Positions 8,327-16,267 of a DNA stretch of 64,000 nt are shown here, one piece after another. The stretch spans positions 62,001 to 126,000 of the forward strand of contig CAJTAL010000003.1 in the NCBI GenBank assembly GCA_910574285.1, given 5' to 3'. Each line of letters starts with the position of its first letter. Within the stretch, counting starts at the first letter, position 1. This DNA comes from Lachnospiraceae bacterium (lineage in GTDB: Bacteria; Bacillota; Clostridia; Lachnospirales; Lachnospiraceae). A model generated the notes under the pieces. It was given only the letters and a program-made list of their open reading frames with translations. It was not told where the DNA came from and did no database searches. A program made the position numbers and the translations under genes.

Positions 8327-8536
8327 ATGCCGCTGACGATGCTGAATTATGGCGAAGCCGCTGCGATTAAGCGGATTGGAGGAAAGGAAGAATCAAAAAG
8401 GTTCCTTAAGAACCTGGGATTTACTGTGGGGGAGCAAGTAAAGATAATAGCAAGTAATAACGGAAACGTCATCGTTCAGGTGAAGGATTCCAGAATTGCG
8501 GTAAGCAGAGGGATTGCCAATAAGATCATGGTATAG
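8327..8536 (+). CDS. feoA: FeoA-type SH3-like protein (first copy)
   Basis: 69 residues, single FeoA domain of SH3-like fold (pattern LGFTVGEQVKIIASNNGNVIVQVKDSRIAVSRGIANKIMV). It has an AAAGGAGGGAG site directly after the Fur-like gene. FeoA is a small cytoplasmic partner of the ferrous iron permease FeoB. Two consecutive FeoA genes upstream of feoB are common in Clostridia (family knowledge). Confidence 0.92.
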   Translation: MPLTMLNYGEAAAIKRIGGKEESKRFLKNLGFTVGEQVKIIASNNGNVIVQVKDSRIAVSRGIANKIMV

Positions 8537-8550
8537 AAGGAGGAAGGGAT

Positions 8551-8772
8551 ATGCAGACATTAAAGGACATCAAATGCGATTCGAGCGCGGTAGTGGTAAG
8601 ATTACACGGCGAGGGGGCGACGAAGAGGAGGATTATGGATATGGGAATCACAAAAGGGACGTCTGTCTATGTAAGAAAGGTCGCGCCGCTGGGAGATCCG
8701 GTAGAGGTGACGGTCAGGGGATATGAGCTTTCACTGAGAAAAGCTGACGCGCAGATGATAGAAGTACAGTAA
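8551..8772 (+). CDS. feoA: FeoA-type SH3-like protein (second copy)
   Basis: 73 residues, second FeoA domain protein, 14 bases after the first (GAAGGAGGAAGGG site). The family pattern is MDMGITKGTSVYVRKVAPLGDPVEVTVRGYELSLRKADA, of which GDPVEVTVRGYELSLR is strongly FeoA-like. It differs clearly from copy one, so the pair is not a recent duplication. It is followed by a 34-bp tandem hairpin repeat before feoB. Confidence 0.93.
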   Translation: MQTLKDIKCDSSAVVVRLHGEGATKRRIMDMGITKGTSVYVRKVAPLGDPVEVTVRGYELSLRKADAQMIEVQ

Positions 8773-8773
8773 A

Positions 8774-8849
8774 GCGCAGGGAATATTCGCGCCGGGATAC
8801 AGTCCGGTGCAGGAGTATATTCGCGCCGGGATACAGTCCGGCGCAGGGG
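8774..8849 (+). repeat. Two-copy 34-bp tandem repeat with hairpins between feoA and feoB
   Basis: The unit ATATTCGCGCCGGGATACAG followed by TCCGGYGCAGG occurs at 8783-8813 and 8817-8847, period 34; partial units (GCGCAGGG, GGAATATA) flank both sides. Each unit folds as CGCCGG / CCGGYG around loop GATACAGT. The two copies differ at only a few positions. They fill the gap between the second feoA and feoB. Confidence 0.85.
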
Positions 8850-8881
8850 AATATAGAAAAGAAGATCAGGAGGAGTAAGAC

Positions 8882-11035
8882 ATGGGAGTGAAAATTGCGC
8901 TTGCCGGTAACCCGAACTGTGGGAAAACGACATTATTTAACGCGCTTACCGGCTCGAATCAGTTCGTAGGAAACTGGCCGGGGGTTACGGTTGAAAAGAA
9001 GGAAGGGAAATTAAAGGATCAAAAAGAGGTCATGATTATGGATTTGCCTGGAATCTACTCTTTATCGCCTTATACTCTGGAGGAAGTGGTGGCCAGGAAT
9101 TATCTGATTACAGAGCACCCGGACGCAATCTTGAACATCGTGGACGGGACGAATCTTGAGAGGAATCTTTACCTGAGCACCCAGCTTTTGGAGTTAGGGA
9201 TACCGGTAGTCATGGCGGTCAATATGATGGACGTCGTCAGGAAATCCGGAGACGAGCTGCATATACAGCGGTTAGCCGAGAAGCTGGGATGCGAGGTCGT
9301 ACCGATATCCGCTCTGAAGGGGGACGGTATCTGGGACGCGGCGAAGAAGGCGGTAAAGGCCGCGCAGGAAAAGAAAGCGTCGGTCCCGGTTCATGAATTC
9401 GCTCCGGAGGTGGAAGGAATCCTGCAGGAGATTGAAGCAAAGATTACAGGCGTGCCGGAAGAACAGAAGCGTTTCTATGCCGTCAAATTATTTGAAAGAG
9501 ACGATAAGATCCGTGAGATGCTGGGCCAGGCGCCGGATGTATCGGAGATCATTGCTAGGGCAGAGAAGGATATGGACGACGACGCGGAGAGTATTATCAC
9601 AAACGAGCGTTATCAGTATATAGCGTCCGTGACAGACGGCTGCCTGAGCAAGGCAGGTAAAGGGAAGCTGACAGTCTCCGATAAGATTGACAGGATCGTT
9701 ACAAACCGCTGGCTTGCGCTGCCGATTTTTGCGGTAATCATGTGGGCGGTATACTACATATCGGTCTCGACGGTGGGAACGATTGTGACAGACTGGACCA
9801 ATGACGTCCTGTTCGGCGAGATCATCCCGCCGGCGATTGAGAAAGTGCTTGTTAGCGTCAACTGCGCGGACTGGCTTAAGGGTCTGGTTTTAGACGGTAT
9901 CGTGGCGGGCGTGGGCGCCGTGCTGGGGTTCGTGCCGCAGATGCTGGTATTGTTCATCTTCCTTGCGTTTTTGGAGGCATGCGGTTACATGGCTAGAATT
10001 GCGTTTATCATGGACCGTATCTTCCGTAAATTCGGATTGTCGGGGAAATCCTTCATCCCGATGCTGATTGGTACAGGATGCGGTGTTCCTGGCATTATGG
10101 CTTCCCGGACGATTGAGAATGACCGAGACCGTAAGATGACGATCATGACGACCACCTTCATCCCCTGCGGCGCGAAACTGCCGATTATCGCCCTGATTGC
10201 GGGAGCGCTCTTTGACGGGGCGTCCTGGGTTGCGCCGAGCGCGTACTTCGTGGGGATTGGGGCTATTATCTGCTCGGGCATAATCCTGAAGAAGACGAAG
10301 CTGTTCGCGGGAGATCCTGCGCCGTTCGTTATGGAACTCCCGGCGTATCATCTGCCGACTGTAGGAAATGTCTTAAGAAGCATGTGGGAGAGAGGCTGGT
10401 CCTTTATCAAGAAAGCCGGTACGGTGATTCTTTTGTCCACTATCTTTATCTGGTTTACCTCAGGCTTCGGTATCGTTGACGGACAGTTCGGTATGGTGGA
10501 CGACTTAAGCGACGGTTTCCTTGCCAATATCGGGCAGGCGTTCGCATGGCTCTTTATCCCGCTTGGATGGGGCGACTGGCAGGCGGCGGTTGCGGCGATC
10601 ACAGGTCTGGTGGCGAAGGAAAATGTCGTAGGAACCTTCGGAATACTCTATGGCTTCGCGGAAGTTGCGGAAGACGGGGCAGAGATATGGGGGACGCTGG
10701 CGGCAAGTATGACGGCGCTCTCGGCGTATTCCTTCCTCGTATTTAATCTCTTGTGCGCGCCCTGCTTTGCGGCGATCGGCGCGATTAAGCGGGAGATGAA
10801 CAACACGAAATGGACCTGGTTCGCCATCGGGTATCAGTGTATATTTGCCTATGCGGTGTCTCTTTGCATCTACCAGTTCGGGATGCTGTTCACAGGAAAG
10901 GCATTGGGAATCGGAACGGCTGCGGCATTTCTGGTTCTGATGGGATTTTTGTATCTTCTGTTCCGTCCTTATAAGGAGAGTTCATCGCTGCACGTTAATA
11001 TATCTGCCGTAAAAACCAAAGCGATGAAAGTATAG
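8882..11035 (+). CDS. feoB: Ferrous iron transport protein B
   Basis: 717 residues. An N-terminal GTPase domain shows G1 GNPNCGKT (9-16), G2 around GNWPGVTVEKKEG, G3 DLPG and G4 NMMD; next is a helical domain, then the membrane permease with Gate segments (GYMARIAFIMDRIFRKFGLSGK, GCGVPGIMASRTIEN). FeoB imports Fe2+ across the cytoplasmic membrane, an important route for an anaerobe. Start at 8882 behind AGGAGGAG. Cotranscription with both feoA genes is likely, although the repeat block in the intergenic gap may set separate transcript levels. Confidence 0.97.
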   Translation: MGVKIALAGNPNCGKTTLFNALTGSNQFVGNWPGVTVEKKEGKLKDQKEVMIMDLPGIYSLSPYTLEEVVARNYLITEHPDAILNIVDGTNLERNLYLSTQLLELGIPVVMAVNMMDVVRKSGDELHIQRLAEKLGCEVVPISALKGDGIWDAAKKAVKAAQEKKASVPVHEFAPEVEGILQEIEAKITGVPEEQKRFYAVKLFERDDKIREMLGQAPDVSEIIARAEKDMDDDAESIITNERYQYIASVTDGCLSKAGKGKLTVSDKIDRIVTNRWLALPIFAVIMWAVYYISVSTVGTIVTDWTNDVLFGEIIPPAIEKVLVSVNCADWLKGLVLDGIVAGVGAVLGFVPQMLVLFIFLAFLEACGYMARIAFIMDRIFRKFGLSGKSFIPMLIGTGCGVPGIMASRTIENDRDRKMTIMTTTFIPCGAKLPIIALIAGALFDGASWVAPSAYFVGIGAIICSGIILKKTKLFAGDPAPFVMELPAYHLPTVGNVLRSMWERGWSFIKKAGTVILLSTIFIWFTSGFGIVDGQFGMVDDLSDGFLANIGQAFAWLFIPLGWGDWQAAVAAITGLVAKENVVGTFGILYGFAEVAEDGAEIWGTLAASMTALSAYSFLVFNLLCAPCFAAIGAIKREMNNTKWTWFAIGYQCIFAYAVSLCIYQFGMLFTGKALGIGTAAAFLVLMGFLYLLFRPYKESSSLHVNISAVKTKAMKV

Positions 11036-11081
11036 TTATAATTCATTTGCAGCGGTTCCATGCCAATCGGTGTAGCAGGTA

Positions 11082-11136
11082 TAGACAATAACGGAGCCGG
11101 CATTATATAATGAAAACAGAGTCATAATCATAATCA
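11082..11136 (+). promoter_or_regulatory. Internal promoter and Fur box before the FeoB-associated gene
   Basis: TAGACA (11082-11087), 18-base spacer, TATAAT (11106-11111). Just downstream, 11122-11136 (TCATAATCATAATCA) matches the Fur 7-1-7 consensus at 13 of 15 positions; it lies in a run of CATAAT direct repeats. This would give the small downstream gene its own iron-repressed transcript. Confidence 0.65.
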
Positions 11137-11162
11137 TAATTATAATCAGGGGAGGCGATAAT

Positions 11163-11327
11163 ATGGCATTGGCGGCAAGCAGCGTCCTGTCGACGGCTGT
11201 GATAGGGCTTATGGTATTAGGCGCGGCGGCATTGGCGGCAAGAAGTATCTGGAAAAATAAGAAAAATGGCGGAGGCTGCGGATGCGGCTGCGAGAATTGC
11301 CCCGGTTCGTGTCATAATAAAAGGTAA
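11163..11327 (+). CDS. FeoB-associated Cys-rich membrane protein
   Basis: 54 residues: one N-terminal transmembrane helix (about 7-26), a basic stretch SIWKNKKN, then a Cys-rich tail GGGCGCGCENCPGSCHNK with five cysteines. This is the layout of the small FeoB-associated proteins that follow feoB in many Firmicutes (family knowledge); the tail is suspected to bind iron near the permease mouth, but no activity is established. ATG 11163 has a GGGGAGGCG site. Confidence 0.9.
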   Translation: MALAASSVLSTAVIGLMVLGAAALAARSIWKNKKNGGGCGCGCENCPGSCHNKR

Positions 11328-11375
11328 TTGGTCGCATTGACGGTCTATAATATTTTATTCTTTGGCTCAGTTACA

Positions 11376-11404
11376 TTGACAAGAATTTAACCAGGGTGTA
11401 TAAT
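11376..11404 (+). promoter_or_regulatory. Perfect consensus sigma-A promoter upstream of putP leader
   Basis: TTGACA (11376-11381), 17-base spacer, TATAAT (11399-11404): no mismatch in either hexamer. Transcription would begin near 11411, right at the start of a 14-bp hairpin. Confidence 0.88.
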
Positions 11405-11410
11405 ACAAAT

Positions 11411-11694
11411 TAAGGCAGACAAGAAAGACTTACATAGGGGAAATGTCTTTCTTGTCTGTCTTATTATTCATATTTTCTGATTTTAGAATGTATCTGAAGA
11501 AGTGTGTCAGTACACCAGTACATCATTGCATGTTTAGATGTCAGGTATACTCTAAGGACAGAAGAATGAACGGTACGGCAATGTACCGGGAAACCCTATT
11601 GTTTTAAGAAGGGTATCTCCGGAAAATAACGGCGCGTCCCTGCAGCGCGGTCAGTTTATGCGGAATACCCGGGAAAGAAAAAGAGGTGAGATGT
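11411..11694 (+). other. Structured leader of putP, possibly a small RNA at its 5' end
   Basis: The roughly 280-base leader opens with a perfect 14-bp hairpin (CAGACAAGAAAGAC 11416-11429 / GTCTTTCTTGTCTG 11445-11458), followed by TCTTATTATT, a mediocre T-rich tail. Further on are CGGTAC/GTACCG and ACCCT/AGGGT hairpins before the putP ribosome binding site. The first hairpin could be an attenuator, a 5' stabiliser or the body of a short RNA; it also could terminate read-through from the feo operon. I do not recognise a known riboswitch class. Confidence 0.5.
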
Positions 11695-13221
11695 ATGAAC
11701 AGCATCAATATTGTTATTTTGCTGACGATTCTCGCGTATATGTGCCTTCTGATCGGCGTCGGTGTGTATAATGCGAAGAAGAACAACAACAGTGAGGACT
11801 TTTATCTGGGCGGCAGAAAGATGGGAGCATTGGTAGTAGCCATGAGCGCGGAGGCAAGCGATATGTCGAGCTGGCTGCTGATGGGACTTCCGGGCGTGGC
11901 ATATCTGACGGGTCTGGCGGACGCGTTCTGGACTGCGGCAGGTCTGGCGATCGGTACTTATCTGAACTGGCTTTTTACTTCGAGGAGATTAAGGCGCTAT
12001 TCCGAGAAGATCGGCGCTATCACGGTGCCGACGTTCTTTGCGAAAAGATTTCATGACGAGAGGAATATTATATCGGCGATTTCGGCCGTTATTATCGTAA
12101 TCTTTTTTGTCGTATATGTAGCGTCCGGATTCTCGGCATGCGGCAAGTTATTTAATTCCTTGTTCGGACTGAACTATATGACAGGGATGATCTTATTCGC
12201 GGTGATTATCGTAGTCTACACGATCGCGGGCGGTTTCACGACGGTAGCGACCAACGATTTGATCCAGAGTATAGTAATGTCAATTGCCCTCGTTTCTATC
12301 GTGACCTTCGGCGTGACTACCGCAGGCGGTATGGGGGCGGTTATGGATAATGCAAAATCACTGTCCGGTTATCTTTCTGTATCTGCTATCCACGATGCGG
12401 TGACAAAGACGGCGATTCCATATTCTCCGCTTACTGCTGTCGGTCTGCTGGCGTGGGGAATCGGTTACTTCGGTATGCCGCATATCCTGGTAAGATTCAT
12501 GTCTATCGAAGATGAGAATAAGCTGACGCTTTCCAGACGAGTAGCTTCCATATGGGTAACATTTGCCATGGCAGTTGCAATCTTCATCGGAATCGTGGGT
12601 CTGGCAGTTGCGAATTCAGGGGCGATTGAGGTTCCGGAAGGGCAGAATGAACGGATTATTATCATACTTACCAACCTGCTCAGCCAGCACGGAGTTCTGA
12701 CGGCGATCCTTGGGGGCGTGATCCTTGCAGGAATCCTTGCGGCCACGATGTCTACGGCAGACAGCCAGATGCTGGTGGCGGCGTCCGGTGTATCCGAGAA
12801 TATCGTACAGGATTTCTTTGGAAAGAAACTTTCCGAGAAGCAGAGCCTTATGATCGCGCGGGGTACAATCCTGGCTATTGCGGTAATCGCGGTATTTATA
12901 GCGAAAGATCCGAATTCCAGTATCTTTGAAATTGTATCCTTCGCATGGGCAGGCATGGGCGCGGCGTTCGCGGGCGTTGTGATCTGCGCGCTGTTCTGGA
13001 AGCGTACTACGCTGCAGGGCGCTCTGGCAGGTATGATCTCCGGCGGAGTGATGGTATTCGTGTGGAAGTTCGGTATCAGTAAATTAGGCGGTATCTTCAA
13101 TATCTATGAGCTGCTTCCGGCATTCCTGGTATCTCTGGCGATGATCATCATCGTGAGTCTGGCGACAAAGGCGCCGGATCAGTCGATCATTGATGAATTT
13201 GAGAGCGTAAATGTGAAGTAA
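11695..13221 (+). CDS. putP: Sodium/proline symporter (SSS family)
   Basis: 508 residues from ATG 11695, chosen over the in-frame GTG 11686 because AGAGGTG (11682-11688) sits 6 bases upstream. About 13 transmembrane helices of the LeuT-fold SSS family. The PutP-characteristic motif ASDMSSWLLMGLPG follows helix 2, and a conserved ATMSTADSQML segment contributes to the Na+ site. It should import proline with sodium. The next gene is an Xaa-Pro peptidase, which fits proline or proline-peptide use. A terminator follows at 13278. Confidence 0.92.
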   Translation: MNSINIVILLTILAYMCLLIGVGVYNAKKNNNSEDFYLGGRKMGALVVAMSAEASDMSSWLLMGLPGVAYLTGLADAFWTAAGLAIGTYLNWLFTSRRLRRYSEKIGAITVPTFFAKRFHDERNIISAISAVIIVIFFVVYVASGFSACGKLFNSLFGLNYMTGMILFAVIIVVYTIAGGFTTVATNDLIQSIVMSIALVSIVTFGVTTAGGMGAVMDNAKSLSGYLSVSAIHDAVTKTAIPYSPLTAVGLLAWGIGYFGMPHILVRFMSIEDENKLTLSRRVASIWVTFAMAVAIFIGIVGLAVANSGAIEVPEGQNERIIIILTNLLSQHGVLTAILGGVILAGILAATMSTADSQMLVAASGVSENIVQDFFGKKLSEKQSLMIARGTILAIAVIAVFIAKDPNSSIFEIVSFAWAGMGAAFAGVVICALFWKRTTLQGALAGMISGGVMVFVWKFGISKLGGIFNIYELLPAFLVSLAMIIIVSLATKAPDQSIIDEFESVNVK

Positions 13222-13277
13222 TGTGAAGTAATTGCTATTTATGTTGAAATTAAAAGTGGAAAACATTATAATAGAAG

Positions 13278-13318
13278 AAAATAAAATCGGTGGTCAGGGC
13301 TGCCGGTTTTATTTTACG
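13278..13318 (+). terminator. Terminator after putP
   Basis: AAAATAAAATCGG (13278-13290) pairs with CCGGTTTTATTTT (13303-13315) at 12 of 13 positions around loop TGGTCAGGGCTG. The stem itself supplies the A-run and T-run. Confidence 0.8.
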
Positions 13319-13397
13319 AAAAATTTTCCAAATAGATAAGGAGGCTGGAAAAGTTTTTCAATCGTACAGGTAAACGATAAAAGAAGGAAGGTTTCGG

Positions 13398-14489
13398 TTG
13401 ATAATGGATCAGGGAAAAGTATTTAGAGTGTTAAAAGCTATGGAAGAGCAGGGGATACCGCAGATGATCGTGGCTGATCCTGTGGCGATCTTCTATCTGA
13501 CGGGGAAATGGATCTTCCCGGGGGAGAGACTGCTGGCGCTGTATCTGAATGTGAATGGAGACCATAAGATGGTGATTAATAAGCTGTTTCCGCAGGAAGA
13601 GGATCTGGGTGTGGATATCGTCTGGTATGATGACGTGGAGGACGGTGTAGAGATCCTGAGCCGCTTTGTGGAGAAGGACAAGACCATGGGGATTGATAAG
13701 ATATGGCCGGCAAGATTCCTGCTCCGTCTGCAGGAGTTAGGAGGCGGAAGCCGGTTTGTGAACGCCTCTCCGGTGGTGGACGGTATCCGTATGGTGAAGG
13801 ATGAGAAGGAGCAGGCGTTGATGCGGGAGTCCTCAAGGCTCAACGATATGGCGATGGAGAGACTGATTCCGTGGACGGCGAAGGGACTGACGGAGAAGGA
13901 GCTGAATGCGAAGGTCCGTGAGATCTATAAAGAGCTTGGCTGTGACGATGTGTCTTTCGACCCGATTACGGCGTATGCGAAGGGGGCGGCGGACCCCCAT
14001 CACGTGACGGATGATTCAAAAGGCAGGCGCGGAGACTGTGTGGTACTTGATATCGGAGCATTCAAGGACAATTACGCGTCCGACATGACCCGGACGGTAT
14101 TCATCGGAGAAGTATCCGACCGTGGGCGGGAGATCTATGATATCGTCGCGGAGGCGAACAGGCGCGGCATCGAGGCGGCGAAGCCGGGGAACAGGATGTG
14201 CGACGTGGATCTTGCGGCAAGGAATTATATTGAAGAAAAGGGATATGGGAAGTATTTTACACACAGGACGGGGCACTCCATCGGGCTTGAGGATCATGAG
14301 TTCGGCGACGTCTCTTCGGTAAACGAGGCTGTGATACGGCCGGGGCAGTGCTTTTCGGTGGAACCGGGGATCTATCTCCCGGAAGAAGGAATCGGAGTCC
14401 GTATCGAAGACCTGGTACTCGTGACAGAAGACGGATGCGAAGTACTGAATCATTTTACCAAAGATCTGATCGTGGTACCGGAAGAATAA
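13398..14489 (+). CDS. M24-family Xaa-Pro aminopeptidase
   Basis: 363 residues from TTG 13398, whose GGAAGG site is 6 bases upstream; ATG 13404 two codons later is the alternative. N-terminal creatinase-type domain, then the pita-bread catalytic domain. The five metal ligands of the family are visible: two Asp in VVLDIGAFKDNYASDMTRTVF, His in HRTGHSIGLEDHE, Glu in FSVEPGIYLPE and Glu in GVRIEDLVLV. It should remove N-terminal residues preceding proline from small peptides in the cytoplasm. The HD-domain gene follows after 29 bases. Confidence 0.9.
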   Translation: MIMDQGKVFRVLKAMEEQGIPQMIVADPVAIFYLTGKWIFPGERLLALYLNVNGDHKMVINKLFPQEEDLGVDIVWYDDVEDGVEILSRFVEKDKTMGIDKIWPARFLLRLQELGGGSRFVNASPVVDGIRMVKDEKEQALMRESSRLNDMAMERLIPWTAKGLTEKELNAKVREIYKELGCDDVSFDPITAYAKGAADPHHVTDDSKGRRGDCVVLDIGAFKDNYASDMTRTVFIGEVSDRGREIYDIVAEANRRGIEAAKPGNRMCDVDLAARNYIEEKGYGKYFTHRTGHSIGLEDHEFGDVSSVNEAVIRPGQCFSVEPGIYLPEEGIGVRIEDLVLVTEDGCEVLNHFTKDLIVVPEE

Positions 14490-14518
14490 AAATTAGTGCA
14501 GAGAAGGAGCAATTAGTG

Positions 14519-15082
14519 ATGAACAGGGAACAGGCGCATGATATCTTGATGAAATATATGAAAGGTGAGAATTATATCACCCACTCTTACGCGGTTGAGG
14601 CGATTATGAAGGGGCTTGCCAAGCGGTTGGCGCCGGACGACGTGGAATACTGGGGGATCGTAGGGCTGCTTCATGATCTGGATGAAGAGCAGTGCGACTG
14701 GCAGCATGACATGAGCGTACATGGGCCGACGTCTGCGGAGATACTGAAGAAAGAAGGGATCGAAGACAAGGTCTTGTTCGACGCGATTTGCGCGCACAAT
14801 CCGAAGAGCGGGGTGAAGGCAAAGACGACTCTGCAGTACGCTATATTGGCGGCGGATCCTATGAGCGGGTTCGTGAAAGCGGTTGCGCAGATCTATCCGG
14901 ATAAGAAGATCGCCAGCGTGAAGCACAAGTCTGTGATGAAGCGGTTTAACGAGCTGCGCTTTGCGGCGGGGGCGAACAGAGACTATATGGAGTCCATCGA
15001 GTTTACAGGACTCAGTCTGGATGATCTGATTGATGTCGCGCTGGAAGAGATGGGAGCCATCTCGGACGTATTGGGATTGTAG
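14519..15082 (+). CDS. HD-domain phosphohydrolase-like protein
   Basis: 187 residues from ATG 14519 (AGAAGGAG 10 bases upstream). The longer open frame upstream of this ATG is only a shadow of the peptidase gene. The HD signature GLLHDLDEE and the upstream His (YITHSYAVEAIM) mark an HD/HDIG metal-dependent phosphohydrolase fold; CAHN may give a further ligand. Small stand-alone HD proteins of this type are common in Clostridia and their substrate is unknown. Likely cotranscribed with the peptidase and methyltransferase genes. Confidence 0.85.
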   Translation: MNREQAHDILMKYMKGENYITHSYAVEAIMKGLAKRLAPDDVEYWGIVGLLHDLDEEQCDWQHDMSVHGPTSAEILKKEGIEDKVLFDAICAHNPKSGVKAKTTLQYAILAADPMSGFVKAVAQIYPDKKIASVKHKSVMKRFNELRFAAGANRDYMESIEFTGLSLDDLIDVALEEMGAISDVLGL

Positions 15083-15103
15083 TATTGGAATTATAATAGA
15101 CGG

Positions 15104-16264
15104 ATGGAAGAATTAAGAGAGATATTACGGGGCAATCTAAATATAGAATTCCGGTCGGCCGTGCTTAGCAATCCCCGCAAAAAGGACGGGGCAGTGAAGG
15201 TGAAGGTGCGGCCGCTGCTTCAGAAGGAAAAGCTCATATTTCAGTTAGAAGAATTTCGGAATAACCAGGCGTTTCACAAGAATGCGGACCCGCAGGAAGC
15301 AGAGGAAGCGCTGCTTGCGTACATGGAGAATATGCGGCAGATGCAGATGGAGACAGCAGGCGCTTCATATACCATACTGGTAAGCAAGAAGGGAAAGATA
15401 TCGGTAAAGCAGAGGGCACAGGCGCAGTGCGTCAAAGAAAAGGAAATAGACAGGAGCCATAACCGCAGGAAAAAGTATGTGCTGGAAGAGGGAGTTCCGG
15501 TTCCGTTTCTTTTGGAGCTTGGAGTTATGACAAAAGAGGGCAAGATCGTGAATTCCAGGTTTGATAAATTCCGGCAGATTAACCGGTTCCTGGAATTTAT
15601 CGAAGACATTCTGCCGGAGCTTGATAAAGACAGGGAGCTTACGATACTGGACTTCGGATGCGGGAAATCTTATCTGACATTTGCCATATATTATTATCTG
15701 CATGAATTAAAGAAGTATGATATCCGGATCATCGGGCTGGACCTTAAGAAGGACGTTATACGCTGGTGTAATGAATTAAGTAAAAAATATGGATATGAGA
15801 AACTGACATTTCAGGAAGGAAATATTGCGGATTACAGTGAATCCGGGACGGGTTCGGTGGATATGGTTGTGACGCTGCATGCCTGTGATACGGCGACGGA
15901 CTATGCGCTGGCAAAGGCGGTCGGATGGGGAGCGAAGGTAATCCTGTCGGTGCCTTGCTGCCAGCATGAGCTGAACGGGCAGATGGAGAACGATATCCTT
16001 AAGCCTGTTCTGGGATACGGGCTGATCAAAGAGCGCATGGCCGCGCTTGTGACGGACGCCCTGCGGGCACAGTATCTGGAGCGTGAAGGATATGACGCGC
16101 AGATCCTGGAATTCATAAGTTTGGAGCATACACCAAAGAATATATTGATCCGTGCAGTTAAGACCGGTAAAAAGGGGGGAAACGGGGAGGCGGTCCGCAG
16201 GTGTGAAGAATTCCTGCATGTGTCGCCGACTCTGGGCCGGCTGCTGGAACGTAAAGGGGAATGA
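15104..16264 (+). CDS. Class I SAM-dependent methyltransferase (Methyltransf_32-like)
   Basis: 386 residues. An N-terminal region of about 150 residues precedes a Rossmann methyltransferase domain with SAM-binding motif I ILDFGCGKSYLTFA, followed by LHACDTATDYAL and VPCCQHEL, which are typical of the METTL25/RRNAD1-related Methyltransf_32 group. The substrate is unknown; an RNA or protein target is possible. ATG 15104 lacks a clear ribosome binding site. Three bases separate its stop from the next gene, so expression is probably coupled. Confidence 0.85.
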   Translation: MEELREILRGNLNIEFRSAVLSNPRKKDGAVKVKVRPLLQKEKLIFQLEEFRNNQAFHKNADPQEAEEALLAYMENMRQMQMETAGASYTILVSKKGKISVKQRAQAQCVKEKEIDRSHNRRKKYVLEEGVPVPFLLELGVMTKEGKIVNSRFDKFRQINRFLEFIEDILPELDKDRELTILDFGCGKSYLTFAIYYYLHELKKYDIRIIGLDLKKDVIRWCNELSKKYGYEKLTFQEGNIADYSESGTGSVDMVVTLHACDTATDYALAKAVGWGAKVILSVPCCQHELNGQMENDILKPVLGYGLIKERMAALVTDALRAQYLEREGYDAQILEFISLEHTPKNILIRAVKTGKKGGNGEAVRRCEEFLHVSPTLGRLLERKGE

Positions 16265-16267
16265 TAG

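Noticed and set aside
11529-11606. Short open frame in the putP leader (25 codons)
   Set aside because: No ribosome binding site and no recognisable product; probably chance.
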